Shown piece after piece: positions 34,104 through 43,628 of a stretch of DNA of 64,000 nt. The translations under genes and the position numbers were made by a program. Positions within the stretch are counted from its first letter, which is position 1; each line of letters starts with the position of its first letter. The DNA comes from an uncultured Acidobacteriia bacterium. GTDB taxonomy: Bacteria; Acidobacteriota; Terriglobia; Bryobacterales; Bryobacteraceae. The notes beneath the pieces are model-generated. The model was given only the letters and a program-made list of their open reading frames with translations. It did not search any database and was not told the DNA's origin. The stretch spans positions 1 through 64,000 of the forward strand of contig CAIXXM010000067.1 of the NCBI GenBank assembly GCA_903923395.1, written 5' to 3'.

Positions 34104-37100
34104 GTGAACCGTAAAATACAGATCCTTAGTCTGCTGGCGGGATTACTCGCCGCAGCCCCCGCGTTTGCAGACCTTCGGCTCATTCCCAGCTACATGCAGG
34201 GAACCGTCGGTAGTAACGTAGGCAATATTCTCATTCAAGCCTTCCCGGCGGCTTCAGGTACCTATGTTTTCTCGGCGGACCTGAGTGGCTACGGCTTGGT
34301 CATGTCTTCCGCTGGCGTCATCACGGGAACGCCCACCGTCCCGACGAATGGCCTGGTGACCGTGCCTGTGTCGATTACCGATACCGGCAACACAAGTGGT
34401 GCGCCGCAAACCGTCAATCTGGGAGTCATCATTTCCCCGTTGCCGCTCGCGATTACGACTTCTTCGCTGCCCTCGGGTATTTCGGGCAAAGGGTTCACGT
34501 CCGCAGTCTCGATGGCTGCCACGGGCGGCTTTCAACCATACACGTGGAGCGTGGTGCTTGGGTCGCTCAACGGACTCTCACTGGGGAGCAATGGGACCTT
34601 CAGCGGCACTTTCAACGCTGTTTCCTCCGCGACGACTGTTTCCGCCACCATTCAGGTCTCTGATTCGGTTTCCACCGTTTACCGCCAAGCCTACAATTTC
34701 ACCCTCTATCCACTGCTCCAAATCACCGCGCCGTCGTCTCTTGGTTTTGCGGTTGCGGGGAAGCCAGTTGCGCCCATCACGGCAGTAGCCACCGGTTCTA
34801 CGGGAACCCCCTCCTGGTCGGCGACAGGGTTGCCGAATGGGATCAGCATCAGTTCCTCAACGGGTGTGATCAGTGGCACCCCGCTCTCTGCGTCGCTTTC
34901 CAACACCGCCACGATTACCGTGACCGATCCGGTCTCCGGGCAAACGGCGTCAACGCAGCTTTCCCTGCCGGTCTACCCTGTACTCACGCTGAATGGTCCC
35001 GCGAGCTTTGGTCCTGCGGTGATTAACAAGCCCTTCGGTCCCGTGCAGGTTGCCGCGACTGGCGGTTCGGGCAGCTTTACGTACTCAGCTACGGGTCTGC
35101 CGTCTGGTCTTACTATCAGCCCCACGACTGGCATCATCAATGGCACTCCCGTTGGTTCGGCAGGTTCCTCTCAAGTCACACTCACCGTGACCGATGCCAC
35201 TTCAAACCAGTCCGTCAGTTCGGCACAGCTTCCCTTGCAGGTCTACCCGGCACTGCAGATGAATTCTCCAAGTTCGCTGCCTGCTTCCGTGGTCAATAAG
35301 GCTTATTCGGTCACTTCATTCAGCGCGACCGGTGGTTCCGGCAGTTATACGTGGTCCGCCACAGGCTTGCCCAGCGGCATTGTCATCAGTTCGACTACCG
35401 GTGCCATCGCCGGAACGCCGCTAGCGGCCAGCACGGGTTCGGTCACCGTGACGGTCGCTGATTCCACGTCCGGCCAGACAGTGTCTTCGTCCCCGCTGAC
35501 ACTGACGGTTTACCCGACGCTCACCATACAGAGTCCGACAAGCTTTGGTCCCGCGGTTCTGGGACAGAGTTTCGGTCCAGTGCAGGTTGTGGCGACGGGC
35601 GGCTCGGGAACTTACAGCTATTCCGCCACGGGTCTTCCGTTCGGCGTTTCGATAGGCAGTTCCACCGGGTCCATCAGCGGAACCCCCGGCAGCACAGCAG
35701 GCCCCTCATCGGTCACCATCACGGTCTCGGACCCCACTTCCGGACAGACCGTCACTACCCCGATCATTATTTTGCGGGTCTACACCGCTTTGAATCTGAG
35801 TGCACCGGCTTCTCTGCCGCCAGCTGTGCAGAACCAAACCTATTCGGTAACTTCGTTCGGCTCCACGGGCGGATCTGGGACCTATGCGTGGTCGGCCACT
35901 GGTCTTCCGTCGGGATTGTCGATAAACCCCGCGACCGGTGCTATCACTGGCACTCCCACCGCTACTGGCAGTTCCGCGATTGTAGTCACGGTGCAGGATT
36001 CCACCTCCGGCCAAAGCGCCTCTTCCGTATCGCTGCCCTTGACCGTCTATTCCGTTGTCACGATTACGGCCCCTGCCAGTTTCGGACCCGCCGTGCTTGG
36101 CCAGTCCTTTGGACCTGTTTCGGTTCTAGCGACGGGTGGCTCTGGAACGTACACTTACTCCGCCACCGGCCTTCCCCAGGGGCTTTCGATCAATTCGAGC
36201 GGAGTGATCAGCGGGACGCCGAATGGCTCCGCGGGCACCAGCACAGTGGCGGTCACGGTGAACGATCCCACTTCTGGCCAAACGGTCAACAAATCCAACC
36301 TGTCCCTCACGGTCTACACCCAAATCTCACTGTCGGGTCCAGCGGTTCTGCCGTTCGGTATCATCGGGCGCACGTACTCCGGCACCAGCTTGACTGCGGG
36401 TGGCGGCTCGGGAACCTATAGCTGGTCCCTGACCGGATCCACTTATGGACTGAGCATCAACAGCTCCGGCCAGGTTAGCGGGACGGTGAGCGGATCTGCC
36501 GGTGCAACCACCCTCACGGTAGCGCTGCAGGACGCGACTTCCGGGCAGTCCACCAGCAAGGCCTTCCCGATTACGCTTTATACGTACCCGTCGATTACCG
36601 GGCCGTCTTCTCTCCCGGTCGGGATCACAGGGAAGTCCTACCAGGGAGCTGTTGCTTCCGCCTCGGGTGGGAGCGGAGTTTACGTTTGGGGTCAGACCGG
36701 CTTGCCCGCAGGCCTTTCCATCAGCAATGGCGGTCTCATTTCCGGTAATGTGACCGCCTCACCCGGAAGCTATCCGGTGACGATCACACTCACTGACTCC
36801 ACCCTGTCTGTGAGCGCCACCCGCAACCTTACCGCGCAGGTCTATTCACCGGTTTCCATCACAGGGCCATCGTCTCTCCCAGCGGGCACCTACGGTGCCA
36901 CGTATTCGGTCACGATCCAGGCTGCGGGTGGATCTGGCTTCTACACTTGGGCGGCCTCCGGCTTGCCCGGGATGAGCATTTCGAGTGCCGGTGTCATCAG
37001 CGGAACGCCGAATGCGGGCGGAACCTTCCCGGTCAGTGTCACGGTGGCTGACGAAATTTCCGGGCAGAGCTCCACGCAAAATTACACGTTGACTGTCGGG

Positions 37101-40100
37101 TACAGTTCCCTGACGATTACCAGCAAAACCAGCCTGGGAACGGTGCCAGTAAACAGCACTGTCGCTTACTCACTGACCGCGACCGGCGGTCTGAGCGGTT
37201 ATTCCTGGAAGCCGTCTGGCAATCTCCCCAGCGGGCTGAGTCTCAGCGCAGCCGGCCAGCTGAGCGGCGTGCCAAATGCGCCTGGCAACTACACCTTCGG
37301 TGTTGCGGTGACGGATTCTGAACCGCAGCCGGTGACTCTCTCCACCAACCTGAATCTTGGGGTGGTGGGCTTCACCAGCGCACTCACGCTGCCAGCAGGA
37401 AGCACCGTGGCAACCTATGCCTTTACGCTCGCGGCCGCGGGCGGCAATGGTGCATACACTTTCACAGCGCCCTCCGGTGTTCCGGCTGGGTTGACGTTAT
37501 CGGCCAGCGGACTCCTGGCGGGCCAGCCGAAAAATGCGGGCAGCTTTAGCTTCCCCGTTTCTCTTTCGGATAGCTCTGGAGTGCAGACTTCCGCGACGTT
37601 CTCTCTCACTGTTGCGGCTCCCGCGCCGGTGAGGATTTTCACCACTTCACCGCTGACGGCGGCAACGGTCAACGTGCCCTATTCGCTGGCTTTGACTGCC
37701 ACGGGTGGCAATGCGCCTTACTCGTGGTCTGTGACTGCCGGGACCTTGCCCGCAGGCCTGAGTCTTTCCTCCAGTGGCAATCTCTCCGGTACACCCACAA
37801 CAGCCGGACCGTTCTCATTCACGGTTACAGCGACAGACGGCTCGGGTGCCAGCGCCTCCGCACCGTTCAGCTTGACTGTTGCACCGGTGCAACTCCAGTT
37901 CACGAACGCTAACCTGCCTTCAGGCATTGTGAATGCGGATTATCCGCAGCAGTTGCTGAGTGCCGCGGGGGGGATCGGGCAGATCACCTACACTCTGGTG
38001 TCAGGTGCCTTGCCGGATGGTCTGAGTCTCACGGCAGACGGGTCGATCACCGGTGTGCCCAAGACCGCCACGACTTATACTTTTGGCATACAGGCTGCCG
38101 ACAGCGCAGGTACGAAGGTCACCGGGAACTTCACGATCCTGGTCCGCCCTGCCTCGACGGATCTAATCCTATCTTCCAGCGTCCTGAATTTCTCGTTGAG
38201 CTCCGGGGCAGTTACTCTGCCGGATGCTCAATATGTGACTGTGAAGTCCAGTGCGAATCAATTGTCGTATGCGGTTTCCGGCGGTGCACCCTGGCTGGCG
38301 GTGAATGCAGGCAGCGGTACCACGCCGAGTTCGCTCCAATTCACTCTGACATCGGCTGCACTGGCGCTGACCAACTCGCCTGCGCCAGCCACTGTGACTG
38401 TGACCTGCAATACCGGGAGCTGTTCCGGCAGTGCGCAGCAGATCGCCGTCTCGCTCAACATTACGATTCCTCCGCCGCAGCTTACCCTCGTGTCGGACCG
38501 TCTTTCTTTCTCCTCTGACCCCGCTGCCTTGCAAGCCGCAACGCAAAACTTGCAGCTCAGAAACACCGGCGGCGGCACGATCGCGGTCAACGCCGCAGTG
38601 TGCAATGCGACTTGGTGTACCGCTGGAGCTTCCTCTGGTTCCATCACGGCAGGTGCAACACTCTCTATTCCGGTGACCGCGAACCCCGCAGGGCTTTCTG
38701 CCGGCTACTACCGCACGACTGTGGATCTTTCCACGTCAGCCGGCACGGCTTCGGTGCCTGTCACGCTCCTGATTGCCAGCGGTGGAACGATTCTTCTCGC
38801 ACCCTCCGGGTCGCAGTTCGTGATGCCCGCGGGTGGCCAGCCCGGCAACCCTAACGGCTCTTTCCTGATTGCCGTCAGTGGCCAAAGTTCCGTCTCCTGG
38901 ACGGCTGCCGTGCAACCGGGCGCGAACTGGTTGCAATTGAATTCCAGCAGCGGGACAGCGACGGCTGCAACGGCATCGTCCGTAGGCTTCACCATTACTG
39001 CGGCAGCTGCTTCACTCAATCCGCAGGCTTATTACGGCACGATCCGCGTGACGTCCGCAGGGGCGGTCAATTCCCCGGTGGATTATCAGGTTGTCTTGAA
39101 TGTGCTGGCCTCCAACGCGCCGGTGAACCCTGACCCGCAACCTGCCGGTATTCTGTTCCTGACCAGCGTCGGCTCTACGCCCTCGCCGCAGGGGATTACT
39201 GTGTACGCTGGCTCGGGTAACACCGGATCGATTTCCTATCAAGCCTCGGCAAACACCAACTCCGGCGGGTCCTGGTTGCAGGTTTCTCCGGCCAATGGGT
39301 CTACTTCCGCAGCCAACCCTGCTACCACGCAGTTGACGGTGAGCACCGTCGGCCTGACTCCTGGCGTGTATACGGGTGGCGTGAGCTATTCGCTGAGTGG
39401 TGCCGGTGTACGAACGGTGAACGTGACGTTGGTGGTGCAGCCAGTGCTTTCCACGCCCGTACCGGCTGCCGGGCTTCACACGGCCACGCCGCTGGCCGGT
39501 GGTGCTTGCGCCCCCACGACGCTGGCTCCCACGCAGACCGGACTCGTCAATAACTTCTCCGCACCCACTTCCTGGCCGACGCCGCTCGCGGTCCGGCTCT
39601 ACAACGATTGTGGCGTGCCGGTCACCAATGGTCAGATCACGGTGACGTTCTCGAATGGTGATCCGCCCCTCGCCATGCCTCTGGTGGATGGCAACACGGC
39701 GCTCTATTCCGCCACGTGGACACCCAGGAACACGTCTTCGCAGGTCGCTGTCACGGCCAAGGCCACCGCACCGGGCTTGCAGCCTGCGTCGGCGGCAATT
39801 ACCGGAGCGGTGACGCCCAACAAGGCGCCGATTCTCGCGAAGAACGGCACGCTGCACATCTTCTATCCCCAGGTGGGCGGGGCTTTGGCTCCAGGCAATG
39901 TGGTGCAGATTTACGGCACCAACCTGTCCGCACAGACGACGACCCCTGCCAGCATCCCCCTGCCGACCAATGCAGGTGGCACGAGCGTGATCATCGGCGG
40001 CATCGAAACTCCGCTGTTCTATGTAGGACCCACGCAGATTGACGCGATGATCCCCTATGAATTGACGCCCGGCAAGCAGTACCAGGTGATTGTTAGTGCG

Positions 40101-40523
40101 AATGGTGCATTGACCACGCCAGATTCCATCACGCTTTCGAACACTGCGCCGGGTCTGGCAGCCTTCGCCGACGGCACCATCATCGCGCAGCATGGCGATG
40201 GTTCGCTCGTCTCGGCGACTGCCCCCGCGGCACCGGGTGAATATCTGGTGATGTATTCGTCGGGGCTGGGTCTCACCAATGGCTCCGTGGTTACCGGGGC
40301 AGCTTCGCCCTCCAGTCCGCTGGCCACACCCGTGAATCCGGTCAAGGTCACGATTGATGGCGCATCTGCAAACGTCGCCTTCGCCGGACTGACGCCTGGC
40401 CTGGTGGGTCTGTATCAGATCAACTTTCAAGTGCCTTCGAATGCCAGAACGGGAACGCTGCCTATGGTTGTGACCCAGAATGGCGCACAGGCGAATGCCA
40501 CTTCGCTCCCTGTGAGCAAGTAG
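34104..40523 (+). CDS. giant secreted Ig-repeat protein with C-terminal TIGR03437 domain
   Basis: The 2139-residue protein has a signal peptide (KIQILSLLAGLLAAAPAFA). About 14-15 immunoglobulin-like (He_PIG-type) repeats of 85-90 residues cover residues ~110-1340, each with ATGGSGTYSWSATGLPxGLSI...GVISGTP...VTVxDxTSGQ. Repeats near 35001-36340 alternate two subtypes. Residues ~1350-1800 look like BACON/choice-of-anchor modules (PWLAVNAGSGTTP, NWLQLNSSSGTATA, SWLQVSPANGSTSA). Residues ~1905-2139 form a TIGR03437 domain (LAPGNVVQIYGTNLS, PLFYVGPTQIDAMIPYEL, GLVGLYQINFQVPSNA). This suggests an adhesin or structural surface protein; the ligand is unknown. The GTG start at 34104 is 4 bp after the PEP-CTERM stop. 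Confidence 0.92.
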   Translation: MNRKIQILSLLAGLLAAAPAFADLRLIPSYMQGTVGSNVGNILIQAFPAASGTYVFSADLSGYGLVMSSAGVITGTPTVPTNGLVTVPVSITDTGNTSGAPQTVNLGVIISPLPLAITTSSLPSGISGKGFTSAVSMAATGGFQPYTWSVVLGSLNGLSLGSNGTFSGTFNAVSSATTVSATIQVSDSVSTVYRQAYNFTLYPLLQITAPSSLGFAVAGKPVAPITAVATGSTGTPSWSATGLPNGISISSSTGVISGTPLSASLSNTATITVTDPVSGQTASTQLSLPVYPVLTLNGPASFGPAVINKPFGPVQVAATGGSGSFTYSATGLPSGLTISPTTGIINGTPVGSAGSSQVTLTVTDATSNQSVSSAQLPLQVYPALQMNSPSSLPASVVNKAYSVTSFSATGGSGSYTWSATGLPSGIVISSTTGAIAGTPLAASTGSVTVTVADSTSGQTVSSSPLTLTVYPTLTIQSPTSFGPAVLGQSFGPVQVVATGGSGTYSYSATGLPFGVSIGSSTGSISGTPGSTAGPSSVTITVSDPTSGQTVTTPIIILRVYTALNLSAPASLPPAVQNQTYSVTSFGSTGGSGTYAWSATGLPSGLSINPATGAITGTPTATGSSAIVVTVQDSTSGQSASSVSLPLTVYSVVTITAPASFGPAVLGQSFGPVSVLATGGSGTYTYSATGLPQGLSINSSGVISGTPNGSAGTSTVAVTVNDPTSGQTVNKSNLSLTVYTQISLSGPAVLPFGIIGRTYSGTSLTAGGGSGTYSWSLTGSTYGLSINSSGQVSGTVSGSAGATTLTVALQDATSGQSTSKAFPITLYTYPSITGPSSLPVGITGKSYQGAVASASGGSGVYVWGQTGLPAGLSISNGGLISGNVTASPGSYPVTITLTDSTLSVSATRNLTAQVYSPVSITGPSSLPAGTYGATYSVTIQAAGGSGFYTWAASGLPGMSISSAGVISGTPNAGGTFPVSVTVADEISGQSSTQNYTLTVGYSSLTITSKTSLGTVPVNSTVAYSLTATGGLSGYSWKPSGNLPSGLSLSAAGQLSGVPNAPGNYTFGVAVTDSEPQPVTLSTNLNLGVVGFTSALTLPAGSTVATYAFTLAAAGGNGAYTFTAPSGVPAGLTLSASGLLAGQPKNAGSFSFPVSLSDSSGVQTSATFSLTVAAPAPVRIFTTSPLTAATVNVPYSLALTATGGNAPYSWSVTAGTLPAGLSLSSSGNLSGTPTTAGPFSFTVTATDGSGASASAPFSLTVAPVQLQFTNANLPSGIVNADYPQQLLSAAGGIGQITYTLVSGALPDGLSLTADGSITGVPKTATTYTFGIQAADSAGTKVTGNFTILVRPASTDLILSSSVLNFSLSSGAVTLPDAQYVTVKSSANQLSYAVSGGAPWLAVNAGSGTTPSSLQFTLTSAALALTNSPAPATVTVTCNTGSCSGSAQQIAVSLNITIPPPQLTLVSDRLSFSSDPAALQAATQNLQLRNTGGGTIAVNAAVCNATWCTAGASSGSITAGATLSIPVTANPAGLSAGYYRTTVDLSTSAGTASVPVTLLIASGGTILLAPSGSQFVMPAGGQPGNPNGSFLIAVSGQSSVSWTAAVQPGANWLQLNSSSGTATAATASSVGFTITAAAASLNPQAYYGTIRVTSAGAVNSPVDYQVVLNVLASNAPVNPDPQPAGILFLTSVGSTPSPQGITVYAGSGNTGSISYQASANTNSGGSWLQVSPANGSTSAANPATTQLTVSTVGLTPGVYTGGVSYSLSGAGVRTVNVTLVVQPVLSTPVPAAGLHTATPLAGGACAPTTLAPTQTGLVNNFSAPTSWPTPLAVRLYNDCGVPVTNGQITVTFSNGDPPLAMPLVDGNTALYSATWTPRNTSSQVAVTAKATAPGLQPASAAITGAVTPNKAPILAKNGTLHIFYPQVGGALAPGNVVQIYGTNLSAQTTTPASIPLPTNAGGTSVIIGGIETPLFYVGPTQIDAMIPYELTPGKQYQVIVSANGALTTPDSITLSNTAPGLAAFADGTIIAQHGDGSLVSATAPAAPGEYLVMYSSGLGLTNGSVVTGAASPSSPLATPVNPVKVTIDGASANVAFAGLTPGLVGLYQINFQVPSNARTGTLPMVVTQNGAQANATSLPVSK
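35001..36340 (+). repeat. higher-order tandem repeat, period 537 bp, inside the giant gene
   Basis: Subtype A (xSFGPAVxxxxFGPV) starts at 35001, 35538 and 36075, and subtype B (SSLPxxVxNxxYSVTSF) at 35271 and 35808. Both have a spacing of exactly 537 bp (179 codons). The DNA is diverged between copies but alignable, showing duplication of a two-domain block. The end coordinate is approximate. Confidence 0.85.
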
Positions 40524-40531
40524 AAATACAG

Positions 40532-40556
40532 CCGGGACTTGCGTACTGGCTCCCGG
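40532..40556 (+). terminator. candidate terminator hairpin after the giant gene
   Basis: CCGGGA (40532-40537) pairs with TCCCGG (40551-40556) around a 13-base loop, 9 bp after the stop. There is no T-run, so any termination would be weak or factor-dependent. Confidence 0.4.
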
Positions 40557-40628
40557 TCCATAGATAATGCGAGTACCTCTGGGACCCGTGTGTCAATCTA
40601 GTGATGCACGGAGTCATCTCTTTTTCGC

Positions 40629-42959
40629 ATGATCGGGACCACCATTTCGCGTTATGACATCCTCGAAAAGCTTGGGGAAGGCGGGATGGGTGTTGTCTAT
40701 AAGGCCAAGGACCAGCAGCTGGGGCGCTTCGTCGCCGTCAAGGTTCTGCTTGCTCCTCCCGGCGAGAATTCCGAAAAACGGGCACGCTTTATTCAGGAGG
40801 CCCGCGCGGCTTCCGCACTGAATCACCCCAATATCATCACGGTTTATGAAATTGTGCCGATGCCGAATGGCGAGTGTATTGCCATGGAATTCGTGCGCGG
40901 CGTCAACCTGCAGGATCAAATTGCGGGCCGCAAGCTCACCCAGATGGACGCCCTCAAGACGGCCATGCAGGTTGCCGATGCTCTCTATGCGGCGCATAAC
41001 ATCGGGATCGTCCACCGGGATTTGAAACCCGCGAACGTCATGGTGACGCCGGAGGGTCTGGCCAAGGTGCTGGATTTCGGTCTTGCCAAACTGGCGGGGG
41101 ATAGTGGCCTTGTCGATCTGAGCCAGTCCGACCGCACGCAGTCGATCCAACTGGATGCACGCCCCAAGACAGCCGAGGGTGCGATCATCGGCACCGTTGC
41201 CTACATGTCGCCGGAGCAGGCCCAGGGCAAGCCGGTGGACTGGCGCAGCGATATCTTCTCGTTCGGCTCTCTGCTGTATGAGCTTTTCACCGGGGAGAAG
41301 GCTTTCCACGGCGATTCCGGACTATCCACGCTGGCCGCAGTGCTGCGGGATCATCCCAAGGACTTTTCGACTCTGGGTATTCACGCTCTGGAAGTGCAGG
41401 ACATCGTCCGCCGTTGCATGAAGAAAGACCCGGACCAGCGGTATCAATCCATGCTGGACGTGAAGAACGATCTGGAAGCGGTGTACTACGCCAACCGCTC
41501 CGGCATCATGCAGATGGCTTCCGGCATATTCAAAGCGGCAGTCCAGAAAGCGACGCCTTCCATTGCCGTGCTTCCGTTTCTGAACATGAGCTCAGACAAG
41601 GAAAACGAATACTTCAGCGACGGGCTGGCCGAGGAAATCATCAACGCCCTCACGCGTCTGGAGAACCTGCGCGTGGCTGCCCGCACTTCGGCGTTTGCGT
41701 TCCGCGGCACGCAGGATGATGTCCGCAAGATCGGCGAGACGTTGAATGTGGCCAGTGTGCTGGAAGGCAGCGTCAGAAAATCAGGCAACCGTGTCCGGAT
41801 CAGTGTCCAGTTGATCAGCGTGGCGGATGGCAACAATCTCTGGTCCGAGCGGTTTGACCGCGAAATGACAGACGTGTTTGAGATTCAGGATGAGATCTCC
41901 GCCGCCATTGTGGGAACGTTGAAGGTCCGGTTTGCCAGCCAGTCGGGTTCCGGCACAGAACCCCCGAAGGGCCAGGTGCCGCTGGTCAAGCGTTATACCG
42001 AAAACCTGGATGCATACAACCTGTACCTGAAGGGCCGCTTCGAGTTGTACAAGATGACCCGCGAAGGGCTGGATGCTTCGAAGCACCTCTTCGAGCAGGC
42101 CATTGCGCTGGATCCGAATTACGCGCTGGCGCATGATGGGCTGGCTTACTGCTGGTATTCCGAGGGCTTTCTGGGTTTTGTGGCGCCGAAAGAGGCCATG
42201 CCCAAAGCCAAGCAGGCTGTGCGCAAGGCAATTGAACTGGATGAATCCGTGGCGGAAGCGCACGCGACGCTCGGTGTTATCCATGCGCTCTATGACTGGG
42301 ATTGGGTGGGTGCCGAGCGCGAAATGATGCGGTCGATTGAACTCAATGGTTCTTCGCCTGTGTCCCGTGATGTCTACGCCTTCTACTTCCTGCGCCCCGT
42401 GGGCCGGATTGACGAAGCGATTGCAGAAACCCAGAACGCGCTCTCGCTGGACCCCCTTTCGATTCTCTTCCGCGTGCATCTGGGCTTCCTGTTTTACCTG
42501 CAGCAAAACTATGACCGGGCCATCGCGCAGTTCCGCAAAGTGCTGGAGATGAATCCGAACTACTATCTGGCCTACGCCATGATGGGACCGTCTTACACCC
42601 AGACCTGCCGGTTCGATGAAGCACTGGAAGCCTACTCGAAAGCCCGTGCTGCCGATGCGGACAGCAAGTTCGTTGCTTCACTCGAAGCCACAACCCTCGC
42701 AGTGGCAGGACGCAGGCAGGAAGCTCTCGCGATGCTGGCGCAGATCAACAATCGCGCGGCTGCGGAATACATCTCTCCGGTCAGCATTGCGTACATCTAT
42801 ACCGCCCTCGGCGACCGCGACACGGCATTTGATTACCTGGACCGCGCAATACAGGACCGTGATCCCAATATTCTGGGTTTGAAGTCGAATCCCGTCTTCG
42901 ATGGCCTGCGCAATGAAGAGCGCTACCGGGCTTTGTTGCGGAAAATGCAATTGGAATAA
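40629..42959 (+). CDS. Ser/Thr protein kinase fused to TolB-like and TPR modules
   Basis: The 776-residue protein has a Hanks-type kinase at residues ~7-280: GEGGMGVVYKA glycine loop, VAVKVL lysine, HRDLKPANVMV catalytic loop, DFGLAKL and YMSPEQAQGKPVDWRSDIFSFG. Residues ~310-450 match the TolB-like N-domain seen in adenylate-cyclase-like regulators (PSIAVLPFLNMSSDKENEYFSDGLAEEIINALTRL, VASVLEGSVRKSGNRVRISVQL). TPR repeats fill ~470-776. No membrane helix is evident between kinase and TolB modules, unlike PknB-type sensors, so the enzyme looks cytoplasmic. It lies 31 bp upstream of lolA and the pilus-like operon and could regulate that machine by phosphorylation (inference). Confidence 0.93.
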   Translation: MIGTTISRYDILEKLGEGGMGVVYKAKDQQLGRFVAVKVLLAPPGENSEKRARFIQEARAASALNHPNIITVYEIVPMPNGECIAMEFVRGVNLQDQIAGRKLTQMDALKTAMQVADALYAAHNIGIVHRDLKPANVMVTPEGLAKVLDFGLAKLAGDSGLVDLSQSDRTQSIQLDARPKTAEGAIIGTVAYMSPEQAQGKPVDWRSDIFSFGSLLYELFTGEKAFHGDSGLSTLAAVLRDHPKDFSTLGIHALEVQDIVRRCMKKDPDQRYQSMLDVKNDLEAVYYANRSGIMQMASGIFKAAVQKATPSIAVLPFLNMSSDKENEYFSDGLAEEIINALTRLENLRVAARTSAFAFRGTQDDVRKIGETLNVASVLEGSVRKSGNRVRISVQLISVADGNNLWSERFDREMTDVFEIQDEISAAIVGTLKVRFASQSGSGTEPPKGQVPLVKRYTENLDAYNLYLKGRFELYKMTREGLDASKHLFEQAIALDPNYALAHDGLAYCWYSEGFLGFVAPKEAMPKAKQAVRKAIELDESVAEAHATLGVIHALYDWDWVGAEREMMRSIELNGSSPVSRDVYAFYFLRPVGRIDEAIAETQNALSLDPLSILFRVHLGFLFYLQQNYDRAIAQFRKVLEMNPNYYLAYAMMGPSYTQTCRFDEALEAYSKARAADADSKFVASLEATTLAVAGRRQEALAMLAQINNRAAAEYISPVSIAYIYTALGDRDTAFDYLDRAIQDRDPNILGLKSNPVFDGLRNEERYRALLRKMQLE

Positions 42960-42990
42960 ACGGTTCGGGCTGTTTCGCCGTCAAGAGTAT

Positions 42991-43626
42991 GTGACCCGGC
43001 TTTGGGCGGTATGCATTTTCGCGGCGGTGCCAGTCCTGGCGGCGGATAACCGCCTGTCTTCCTTGCTGGGCAGCATTGAAGAGCGATATAACCACGCCAA
43101 GTCCCTGCGGCTTGAGTTTGTGCAGACTTACGCCGGGGCCAGGAGTCCGGCGCAAAAGGAATCCGGCACTATTTGGCTCATGAAGCCTGGCCGGATGCGC
43201 TGGGAGTACGAGCGTCCCTCCGGGAAGCTCTTCCTCTCTGACGGCAAAAACGTTTATCTCTACACCCCACAGGACCACCGCGCGACCAGGAGCAAGCTCA
43301 AAGAGAGCGATGACATGCGGGCCCCGCTGGCCTTCCTGCTGGGCAAATTGAACTTCCAGAAGGAGTTCCGCTCCTTCGAGTCGCGCGCCGAAAACGGCGG
43401 CACGTGGATTGTCGCGCTTCCGAAATCTGAAAATCTCGCGTACACCAAGGTCGAATTCTTTGCGTTGCCGACTGGTGAAATCCGGCTGGTTCGCGTCACC
43501 GGGCAGGATCAGTCCCGCCTCGAATTCCAGTTCTCCGGTGAACGCATGAATGTCCCGGTGAAGCCGGACGAGTTTGTCTTTCATCCACCCGCAGGCGTGG
43601 AAGTGGTTGCCGGAGTGGAGCCGTAG
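42991..43626 (+). CDS. LolA-like outer-membrane lipoprotein carrier
   Basis: The 211-residue protein has a signal (VTRLWAVCIFAAVPVLA) and the LolA fold pattern: HAKSLRLEFVQTYAGARSPAQKESGTIWLMKPGRMRWEYERPSGKLFLSDGKNVYLYTPQ, then a long beta sheet (TKVEFFALPTGEIRLVRVTGQDQSRLEFQFSGERMNVPVKPDEFVFHPPAGVEVV). LolA ferries lipoproteins from the LolCDE complex to the outer membrane. The start is taken as GTG 42991, with AAGAG just upstream; the frame opens 30 codons earlier inside the kinase gene. The stop is 2 bp before the pilC-like ATG, so it is in the secretion operon. Confidence 0.88.
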   Translation: MTRLWAVCIFAAVPVLAADNRLSSLLGSIEERYNHAKSLRLEFVQTYAGARSPAQKESGTIWLMKPGRMRWEYERPSGKLFLSDGKNVYLYTPQDHRATRSKLKESDDMRAPLAFLLGKLNFQKEFRSFESRAENGGTWIVALPKSENLAYTKVEFFALPTGEIRLVRVTGQDQSRLEFQFSGERMNVPVKPDEFVFHPPAGVEVVAGVEP

Positions 43627-43628
43627 CC

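Noticed and set aside
34480-37100. Regular repeats that could suggest a CRISPR array
   Set aside because: Units are ~260-270 bp, in frame and protein-coding; no short identical repeats with unique spacers are present.
39012-40430. 472-codon - strand open frame
   Set aside because: Antisense to the TIGR03437 end of the giant gene; Arg/Gly/His-rich translation typical of shadow frames.
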